Positions 14,275-19,944 of a stretch of 19,944 bases of DNA are shown piece by piece; the stretch's first letter is position 1; each line of letters opens with the position of its first letter. The notes beneath the pieces are model-generated. The model was not told the DNA's origin and made no database searches. It worked only from the letters and a program-made list of their open reading frames with translations. Position numbers and translations under genes: made by a program. This DNA is from an uncultured Oscillospiraceae bacterium (lineage in GTDB: Bacteria > Bacillota > Clostridia > Oscillospirales > Oscillospiraceae). The stretch is from assembly GCA_934546685.1 (NCBI GenBank), contig CAKTEB010000039.1:1-19944 (forward strand), written 5' to 3'.

Positions 14275-14937
14275 ATGTCGATTCAGATGGAGGTCTGGGG
14301 AGATTATGCGCTGTTTACCAGACCTGAAATGAAGGCGGAGCGGGTTTCCTATGATGTAATAACGCCCTCTGCAGCCAGAGGATTGATAGAATCCGTATTC
14401 TGGCACCCGGGACTTCGATGGTATATCCGCAGCATCCGCGTCTGTGCACCTATTGAATTCGTGAATATTCGCCGCAATGAGGTGAAATCAGTGTGCAATG
14501 GGAAGAACGCAAAAACGGTGATGGAGCGTGGACAGGGAGAGCTCTGGTTGGATGCCAAGGGGGATATTCAGCAGCGGGCATCCACCTTGCTGAAAAATGT
14601 CCACTATGTGATTGAAGCGGAGTTTGAGATGACCGATAAGGCATCGCCCACGGACAATCCTGGCAAGTTTCAGGAGATGACCAAGCGCCGATTCAGAAAG
14701 GGCCAGTTTTATTCCCAGCCCTATTTTGGATGCAGAGAGTTCCCTGCACAGTTCCGGCTCTGCGATGAGCTGCCACCGGTACCTGAGAGCCTGAAGGGAA
14801 CCAGAGATCTGGGCTTTATGCTCTATGACCTGGATTATACGGATCCCAGCAATATAACGCCTATGTTCTTTCGGGCCGTCATGGAAGACGGGGTGATCCG
14901 GATCCCGCGGCCTGACAGCGAGGAGGTGAAACGATGA
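14275..14937 (+). CDS. cas5c: Cas5c (Cas5d), type I-C crRNA-processing Cascade subunit
   Basis: 220 residues of the RAMP-fold Cas5d family. In type I-C, which has no Cas6, this protein cleaves pre-crRNA at the repeat stem and then stays on the 5' handle. Typical elements are the start MSIQMEVWGDYALFTRPEMK, the segment VSYDVITPSAARGLIESVFW and the central LLKNVHYVIEA. I cannot assign the catalytic residues with certainty by eye. GGGAG lies just before the ATG. The stop overlaps the cas8c start (ATGA, 14934-14937). It should process both the array transcript and the solitary repeat RNA. Confidence 0.93.
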   Translation: MSIQMEVWGDYALFTRPEMKAERVSYDVITPSAARGLIESVFWHPGLRWYIRSIRVCAPIEFVNIRRNEVKSVCNGKNAKTVMERGQGELWLDAKGDIQQRASTLLKNVHYVIEAEFEMTDKASPTDNPGKFQEMTKRRFRKGQFYSQPYFGCREFPAQFRLCDELPPVPESLKGTRDLGFMLYDLDYTDPSNITPMFFRAVMEDGVIRIPRPDSEEVKR

Positions 14938-16676
14938 TCCTGCAAGCACTGACAGCGTATTACGAGGATCTGGAGCGGGCTGGAAAGGTGTCGGCCCCTG
15001 GCTGGGGCCCGGCAAAGATCTCCTATGTACTGTATTTGGAACCGAATGGACAGCTGGAGCAGGTGACCTGTATCAAAACAGCGCCAGAGAGCGGAAAAAA
15101 GACACTGGTGCCCCAGGTGCTGTCACTGCCGGCAGCAGTGAAGCGATCTGTTGGGATCGCACCGAATTTTCTGTGGGATAATGCTGCATATATTTTGGGG
15201 ATCGCAGCGGAAGCGGACAAGTCGGAGCGGGCGCTACGATGCCGGGAGGCTTGCGCCAAGCTGCATTTGCAGGTGCTGGGGAATGTGGATTCTCCTGCGG
15301 CCTGTGCACTGAAGGGGTTCTTTACAAACTGGAATCCGTCAGGCGCCATGGAGCATCCGCTGCTGGCTGACAGCCTGGAGGACATTTTGGCTGGGGCAAA
15401 CCTGACGTTCCGGTTTCAGGGGCAATATGTGTCAGAGGATCCCATGATCCGGGCTGCCTGGCAGAAGCACTATGGCGGAGCGGAGGATGGAACTGTGATG
15501 GTCTGTCTCGACACTGGAAAAAAGAATACGGTGGCGCGGCTGCATCCGGCCATTAAGGGCGTCCAGGGAGCGAAGTCCAGCGGCGCTTCGTTGGTGTCCT
15601 TCAACGCGGCCTCCTTCTGCTCCTATGGAAAGGAGCAGGGCTTCAATGCGCCTACCAGCGAATATGCGGCGTTTGCCTATGGCGCGGCGCTGAATTACCT
15701 GCTGGCAGATTGGAAGCATGTAAGCAAAATCGGAGATACCACGGTGGTGTGCTGGGCAGAGGGCGGAGAGCCTGCCTATCAGGGGTTCCTGGGCTGCTGC
15801 CTGTTTGGACAGGAGACCGGCTATGGGCAGGCGGAGATCCAGGATATGCTGAAAAAGCTGGCCGAGGGACAGATTGTGGAGTTTGATGAAGCGCGGCTGG
15901 ATCCGCAAAAGGCCTTCTATATTCTGGGGCTGGCGCCCAATGCGGCGCGGCTGTCAGTACGGTTTTTCCAGCGGAATTCCTTTGGCACGATCCTGAAAAA
16001 TGTGCGAAAGCATTATCAGCAGACAGAGGTGATCCGTCCCAGCTATGATCCCTTTCCAACAGTCCCTATGTGGAAGCTGCTGGCGGCTACCGTCAATCAG
16101 AATTCCAAGGATAAAAAGCCCTCTAACGTGATGAGCGGAGAGGTGCTCCGGGCCGTACTCAGCGGGACAAGATATCCCGCCACCCTGAGAAATGGTGTGA
16201 ATCTTCGGATCCGGGCGGAGCACACAGTGACCCGGGAGCGGGCGGCCATTCTCAAGGCCTATTATCTGAGAAATGCATGTATAGAATTTGAACATCCAGA
16301 GGAGGTATTCACCGTGGCACTGAATCGGGAAAGCACCAATCTTCCCTATAACTTAGGGCGTCTGTTTTCTGTGCTGGAGGACATCCAGGCGGCGGCCAAT
16401 CCCGGGATCAACAGTACGATTCGAGATAAGTACTTTAATTCCGCCTGCGCAACCCCCAGCGTGGTATTTCCAACGCTGCTGAAGCTGGCGCAGAAGCATT
16501 TGAGAAAAATTAAAGGGGGCAGAGCCGTAGCGTATAGCAAGCAGCTCCAGGATATCATGAATAAGCTGGAAGAAACCTTCCCGGCTCGGCTGACGCTTCC
16601 AGAGCAGGGGGCGTTCCAGCTGGGATACTATCATCAGACCGCAGCCCGGTATCAGGGCAAGAAGGAGGAAAATTGA
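14934..16676 (+). CDS. cas8c: Cas8c (Csd1), large subunit of type I-C Cascade
   Basis: 580 residues. Cas8c recognises the PAM (TTC in characterised I-C systems) and recruits Cas3. The N-terminal MILQALTAYYEDLER and the following PGWGPAKISYVLYLEPNG, with VKRSVGIAPNFLWDNAAYILGI, are typical of Csd1. The C-terminal 120 residues are the helical small-subunit-like region, which is also encoded separately by an internal start (see cas11c). Start and stop are tightly coupled to neighbours: ATGA overlap with cas5c and 1 nt before the cas7c ATG. Confidence 0.94.
   Translation: MILQALTAYYEDLERAGKVSAPGWGPAKISYVLYLEPNGQLEQVTCIKTAPESGKKTLVPQVLSLPAAVKRSVGIAPNFLWDNAAYILGIAAEADKSERALRCREACAKLHLQVLGNVDSPAACALKGFFTNWNPSGAMEHPLLADSLEDILAGANLTFRFQGQYVSEDPMIRAAWQKHYGGAEDGTVMVCLDTGKKNTVARLHPAIKGVQGAKSSGASLVSFNAASFCSYGKEQGFNAPTSEYAAFAYGAALNYLLADWKHVSKIGDTTVVCWAEGGEPAYQGFLGCCLFGQETGYGQAEIQDMLKKLAEGQIVEFDEARLDPQKAFYILGLAPNAARLSVRFFQRNSFGTILKNVRKHYQQTEVIRPSYDPFPTVPMWKLLAATVNQNSKDKKPSNVMSGEVLRAVLSGTRYPATLRNGVNLRIRAEHTVTRERAAILKAYYLRNACIEFEHPEEVFTVALNRESTNLPYNLGRLFSVLEDIQAAANPGINSTIRDKYFNSACATPSVVFPTLLKLAQKHLRKIKGGRAVAYSKQLQDIMNKLEETFPARLTLPEQGAFQLGYYHQTAARYQGKKEEN
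16314..16676 (+). CDS. cas11c: Cas11c small subunit from an internal in-frame start within cas8c
   Basis: GTG at 16314 is in frame with cas8c (codon 461) and is preceded by AGAGGAGG (16299-16305 region) with about 8 nt spacing, a consensus ribosome binding site inside a coding region. It would yield 120 residues (start VALNRESTNLPYNLGRLFSV) matching the helical C-terminal part of Cas8c. Type I-C systems are known to make a separate Cas11c small subunit by internal translation at this place, and its length is about 120 residues. The site is seen directly; translation is inferred from that precedent. Confidence 0.8.
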   Translation: MALNRESTNLPYNLGRLFSVLEDIQAAANPGINSTIRDKYFNSACATPSVVFPTLLKLAQKHLRKIKGGRAVAYSKQLQDIMNKLEETFPARLTLPEQGAFQLGYYHQTAARYQGKKEEN

Positions 16677-16677
16677 A

Positions 16678-17568
16678 ATGGCAGAGGCAATCAAGAATCG
16701 GTATGAGTTCGTGATCCTGTTCGATGTGGAAAACGGAAATCCAAATGGTGATCCTGATGCGGGCAATATGCCCCGCACAGATCCTGAAACGGGCTGCGGG
16801 CTGGTAACAGACGTGTGCCTGAAACGCAAGATCCGAAACTATGTGGAAACCGTCAAGGAGGACGCTTCGGGATACCGAATCTATGTGAAGGACGGCGTAC
16901 CGCTGAACCGCAGCGATGCGGAGGCCTGCGCCTATGTGAACGTGGCTGCCGATGAGAAGGCGCTGAAAAAGGCAAAGAAGGACGATCCGGATCTGGATCG
17001 GAAGCTGCGGGATTGGATGTGCGCGAATTTCTTCGACATCCGGACCTTTGGTGCGGTGATGACCACCTTTGTAAAGGGCGCGCTCAACTGCGGACAGGTG
17101 CGGGGCCCGGTGCAGCTGGGCTTTGCAAAGAGCGTGGATCCCATTGTGCCCCAGGAGGTTACCATTACCCGTGTTGCCATCACAACAGAGGCGGATGCGG
17201 AGAAAAAGGATACGGAGATGGGACGCAAGTATATCGTTCCCTATGGCCTTTACCGCTGTGAGGGCTATATTTCCGCAAATCTGGCAAGAAAGACCACAGG
17301 CTTCTCGGAAGAGGATCTGGAGCTCCTGTGGAATGCAATCCTCAATATGTTTGAGATCGACCATTCGGCAGCCAGAGGAAAGATGGCGGTACGGGAGTTG
17401 ATCGTGTTCCGGCATGACAGCGAACTGGGCAATGCTCCGGCCTACCGGCTGTTTGAGGGCGTGCATGTGGAGAAAAAGTCGGATGTGATCGTACCTCGGG
17501 CCTATTCCGACTATACCGTACAGGTGGATCCTGCACCGGAGGGAGTTACCTGTACCAGAATGCACTGA
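16678..17568 (+). CDS. cas7c: Cas7c (Csd2), backbone subunit of type I-C Cascade
   Basis: 296 residues forming the crRNA-binding filament. The family signature VLFDVENGNPNGDPDAGN and PETGCGLVTDVCLKRKIRNY near the N-terminus is diagnostic of Csd2. It starts 1 nt after the cas8c stop with AAGGAGG about 9 nt upstream. Its TGA shares a base with the cas4 ATG. The repeated Cas7 thumb contacts make every sixth crRNA base unpaired, which matters for reading the mini-crRNA target. Confidence 0.96.
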   Translation: MAEAIKNRYEFVILFDVENGNPNGDPDAGNMPRTDPETGCGLVTDVCLKRKIRNYVETVKEDASGYRIYVKDGVPLNRSDAEACAYVNVAADEKALKKAKKDDPDLDRKLRDWMCANFFDIRTFGAVMTTFVKGALNCGQVRGPVQLGFAKSVDPIVPQEVTITRVAITTEADAEKKDTEMGRKYIVPYGLYRCEGYISANLARKTTGFSEEDLELLWNAILNMFEIDHSAARGKMAVRELIVFRHDSELGNAPAYRLFEGVHVEKKSDVIVPRAYSDYTVQVDPAPEGVTCTRMH

Positions 17569-18227
17569 TGTACCAGGAATCCGACTACCTCCAGCTCTCC
17601 GGGCTCCAGCATTTCCGCTTCTGCCGTCGTCAATGGGCGCTGATCCACATTGAGAACCAGTGGGCGGAGAACAGCCGAACCGTGGGCGGCGAGATCCTCC
17701 ACGAGCGGGCCCACGATTCGGAGCTGCGGGAGCGCCGGGGCGACCGGCTCGTCACCCGGAATATGCACATCGCGTCGCCGACCCTGGGGGTATCCGGGGC
17801 CTGCGACGTGGTGGAATTCCGGCGGACGGAGCGGGGCTGCCCGCTGGCCGGGGAGGAGGGGCTGTATCAGCCCTACCCGGTGGAGTACAAGCATGGCGCA
17901 CCCCGGGAGGACACAGCCAACGACCTCCAGCTCTGCGGTCAGGCCATGTGCCTGGAGGAGATGCTCTGCTGTGAGATCCCCAGGGGCGCCCTGTATTTCG
18001 GCGAGATCCGGCGGCGAGTGGAGGTGGAATTCACAGAGGAACTGCGGCAGGAGGTTCGGGACTGTCTGACGGAGATGCATGCGCTTTACCGCCGGGGCCA
18101 TACACCGAAGGTGAAGCCCACCAAGTCCTGCAACGCCTGCTCCCTCAAGGAATTGTGTCTGCCAAAGCTCATGCGGAGCGCGTCGGTCAAGTCGTATATT
18201 CAAAAACATTTGGAGGAGCTGCCATGA
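17568..18227 (+). CDS. cas4: Cas4, RecB-like nuclease of spacer acquisition
   Basis: 219 residues. Cas4 trims prespacers and selects the PAM end together with Cas1-Cas2. RecB-nuclease features: His in GGEILHERAH, Asp in SGACDVVEF, the E-x-K of PVEYKHG, and a QAMCLEEM helix. The four cluster cysteines are in FCRRQW near the N-terminus and SCNACSLKELCLP near the C-terminus; I count one N-terminal and three usable C-terminal cysteines for the [4Fe-4S] site. The gene overlaps cas7c by 1 nt and cas1 by ATGA. Confidence 0.93.
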   Translation: MYQESDYLQLSGLQHFRFCRRQWALIHIENQWAENSRTVGGEILHERAHDSELRERRGDRLVTRNMHIASPTLGVSGACDVVEFRRTERGCPLAGEEGLYQPYPVEYKHGAPREDTANDLQLCGQAMCLEEMLCCEIPRGALYFGEIRRRVEVEFTEELRQEVRDCLTEMHALYRRGHTPKVKPTKSCNACSLKELCLPKLMRSASVKSYIQKHLEELP

Positions 18228-19255
18228 GACATTTGCTGAACACGCTGTTCGTGACCTCCGAGGACGCCTATCTGACTCTGGATGGGGAAAACGTGGTGGT
18301 GAAGCGGGATGGCGCGGAGGCAGGGCGCTTCCCACTGCATAATCTGGCAGGGATCCTCAGCTTTTCCTATATGGGAGCATCTCCGGCACTGATGGGGGCC
18401 TGCGCCCAGCGAGGCGTCGCCCTGAGCTTCTGCACGCCCCGGGGGCGCTTCCTGGCCCGGACAGTTGGAAGTTCCAATGGCAACGTGCTCCTGCGGCGGG
18501 AGCAGTACCGGATCGCCGACGATCCGCTGCGGAGCTGCCAGACGGCAAAGTATATGATTTTTGGAAAGCTCTATAACAGCCGCTGGAGCATCGAGCGCAC
18601 TCGCCGGGATCACAAGCCCAGGATCGACCAGGAGAAATTCCAAAGCGCGTCCAACGCCATCAAGGCGCTGCTGCCCCAGGTGCTGGAGGAAACGAGCATG
18701 GATTCCCTGCGGGGCCTGGAGGGAATCGGGGCCGCATCGTATTTTGAGGTGCTGGACGACATGATCCTGCGGGAGAAGGAGGCGTTTTTCTTCCGGGGGC
18801 GGAATCGGAGGCCGCCGCTGGATAACGTCAACGCCATGCTCTCCTTTGCCTACAGCCTCCTGACCAACGACTGCGCTTCGGCCCTGGAGGCAGTGGGGCT
18901 GGATTCCTATGTGGGCTTCCTGCATCGAGATCGGCCTGGGCGGACCTCCCTGGCCCTGGATCTCATGGAGGAGCTCCGGCCCTGCTTCGCGGATCGCTTT
19001 GTGCTGACGCTTATCAACAACCGGGTGATGCAGCCGGGAGATTTTGAGCAGGCGGAGGATGGGGCGGTGCGGATGACCGACGAGGCCCGGCGGAAGTTCC
19101 TAAAAAGCTGGCAGGAGCGGAAGCAGGAGACCGTGACCCACCCGTATCTGGGGGAGAAGCTGCCATGGGGCCTGGTGCCGTATATTCAGGCACTGCTGCT
19201 GAGCCGGTATCTCCGGGGAGATCTGGATGCATATCCGCCTTTTTTGTGGAAGTGA
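18224..19255 (+). CDS. cas1: Cas1 integrase (type I-C)
   Basis: 343 residues. Cas1 integrates new spacers at the leader end of the array. Metal ligands are visible as Glu166 (GLEGIGAASYF), His234 (FLHRDRPGRTS) and the acidic pair in LALDLMEELRP (Asp246/Glu249). The start ATG 18224 lies in an ATGA overlap with cas4 and has GGAGGAG upstream. The frame extends 23 codons further into cas4, but the extension does not resemble Cas1. cas2 follows after 9 nt. Confidence 0.96.
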   Translation: MRHLLNTLFVTSEDAYLTLDGENVVVKRDGAEAGRFPLHNLAGILSFSYMGASPALMGACAQRGVALSFCTPRGRFLARTVGSSNGNVLLRREQYRIADDPLRSCQTAKYMIFGKLYNSRWSIERTRRDHKPRIDQEKFQSASNAIKALLPQVLEETSMDSLRGLEGIGAASYFEVLDDMILREKEAFFFRGRNRRPPLDNVNAMLSFAYSLLTNDCASALEAVGLDSYVGFLHRDRPGRTSLALDLMEELRPCFADRFVLTLINNRVMQPGDFEQAEDGAVRMTDEARRKFLKSWQERKQETVTHPYLGEKLPWGLVPYIQALLLSRYLRGDLDAYPPFLWK

Positions 19256-19264
19256 GGAGAGCCT

Positions 19265-19555
19265 ATGATGGTGCTTATCACCTATGATGTGAATACCGAG
19301 GACGCTGCGGGTCGGAAGCGGCTGCGGAGAATCGCAAAGCAGTGCGTGAACTACGGTCAGCGGGTGCAGAATTCTGTTTTTGAATGCGTGGTGGATGCGG
19401 CCCAGTGCAAGCAGCTCCAGAACAAGCTGCGGACCATCATGGATGAGAAAAAGGACAGCCTGCGATTCTATTATCTAGGGAATCAGTACCAGACAAAGAT
19501 TGAGCACTTCGGGATCAAGGAGAGCTACGAGCCCGAGGGAGTTCTGATGATCTGA
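19265..19555 (+). CDS. cas2: Cas2 (type I-C)
   Basis: 96 residues of ferredoxin-like fold that bridge two Cas1 dimers in the integration complex. MMVLITYDVNTEDAAGRKRLRRIA contains the conserved first-strand Asp (TYDV), and RVQNSVFECVVD is typical of the family. Two ATG codons occur in tandem (19265 and 19268); GAGGAGAG upstream suits either. It is the last gene before the leader. Confidence 0.96.
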   Translation: MMVLITYDVNTEDAAGRKRLRRIAKQCVNYGQRVQNSVFECVVDAAQCKQLQNKLRTIMDEKKDSLRFYYLGNQYQTKIEHFGIKESYEPEGVLMI

Positions 19556-19728
19556 GCGTGCGAAGGGGAAGCGAGCAGGCATTCCCCGGCAGGTTCGCAC
19601 TAGAAATTGAGGCAAAATTCAGAGATCGCAGCGCTGAAGGGGCTCATTTGCGCGGGATCAGCGGAAGTTACTGCATGAATTTTGTCATTTTCGCAGAAGT
19701 TTTACGGCTTGCTTTGTGAACTTTTGCT
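19556..19728 (+). promoter_or_regulatory. CRISPR leader with a composite stem-loop directly after cas2
   Basis: 173 bp lie between the cas2 stop and the first repeat. The first 43 bp fold into a two-part hairpin: GTGCGAA (19558-19564) pairs with TTCGCAC (19594-19600), and inside it GGGGAA (19565-19570) pairs with TTCCCC (19582-19587). No T tract follows, so it is unlikely to be a terminator. The remainder is more AT-rich toward the array and ends in TTTGTGAACTTTTGCT before repeat 1. I could not fix -35/-10 boxes for the array promoter. Confidence 0.6.
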
Positions 19729-19944
19729 GTCCCACCCCGCACGGGGTGGGTGGATTGAAATCTGCCGTGCCCCGGCCTCGGTCAGGGCGTAGGAAGTCCC
19801 ACCCCGCACGGGGTGGGTGGATTGAAATCTCTATGCCCAGCCCCAGGGCGGAGCGTGGAATGTCCCACCCCGCACGGGGTGGGTGGATTGAAATCCAATG
19901 TGCTCCGATCAACTGCGGGTCGATTCCGCCGTCCCACCCCGCAC
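19729..19944 (+). CRISPR. Type I-C CRISPR array (leader-proximal end, continues past the window)
   Basis: Three full repeats of 33 bp at 19729-19761, 19796-19828 and 19862-19894, and the start of a fourth at 19931. Each begins GTCCCACCCC, contains GCAC as loop and GGGGTGGG as the second stem arm, and ends GTGGATTGAAAT. The three full copies are identical, and each is followed by C, so the unit could be read as 34 bp. Spacers are 34, 33 and 36 bp (19762-19795, 19829-19861, 19895-19930), unique and GC-rich. Stem, handle and spacing are typical of type I-C. Spacer targets cannot be found without a search. Confidence 0.97.

Overview
The window is GC-rich DNA from an anaerobic, spore-forming Firmicute, most likely a gut Oscillospirales/Clostridia bacterium of the Flavonifractor/Intestinimonas kind. 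The evidence is a SpoIIID regulator behind a sigma-E-like promoter, a trimeric NAD-linked [FeFe]-hydrogenase with a Rex-type operator, Old-Yellow-Enzyme and ferredoxin-flavoprotein reductases, and strong GGAGG ribosome binding sites. The genus is inference.

Layout. Positions 1-98 hold the 3' end of an unidentified gene. Positions 203-2128 encode a two-domain OYE/2-enoate-reductase-like enzyme behind a sigma-A promoter with palindromic operator candidates. Positions 2336-2584 encode spoIIID. Positions 2643-4427 (minus) and 5698-7482 (plus) encode paralogous flavoproteins with N-terminal 2x[4Fe-4S] domains. The second has an in-frame TAG inside its first cluster motif. Between them (4593-5627) lies what looks like the C-terminal remnant of a large glycoside hydrolase (GH106-like). 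Positions 11629-7543 (minus) form a hydrogenase operon, NuoE-like, NuoF-like and HydA. Positions 12118-19555 form a complete type I-C CRISPR-Cas operon in the order cas3-cas5c-cas8c(cas11c)-cas7c-cas4-cas1-cas2. A leader and an array with three full repeats follow, and the window ends inside the fourth repeat.

The most interesting feature lies in the 490 bp between the hydrogenase operon and cas3. On the minus strand a consensus promoter (TTGCGA-17-TATAAT) is placed so that transcription should begin at the first base of a solitary, diverged CRISPR repeat (11980-11950). A spacer-like segment and an intrinsic terminator follow. This is a one-repeat crRNA gene. The first 17 nt of its spacer match a site 150 bp away (11822-11806), mismatching only at positions 6 and 12, the positions that type I effectors leave unpaired. 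The site is preceded by TTC, the usual type I-C PAM. It abuts the -35 box of a second strong promoter (TTGACG-17-TACAAT, 11827-11855) pointing toward the cas operon. I read this as a Cas-regulating or CreTA-like guide that uses the I-C Cascade as a transcriptional repressor, either of the cas operon or of a small RNA.

How the genes work together: the flavoproteins and OYE are probable electron-sink reductases for organic acceptors, the hydrogenase balances NADH and ferredoxin under redox control by Rex, and the I-C system gives adaptive immunity with an apparent built-in self-repressing or addictive guide RNA. Substrates of the reductases cannot be read from the sequence.
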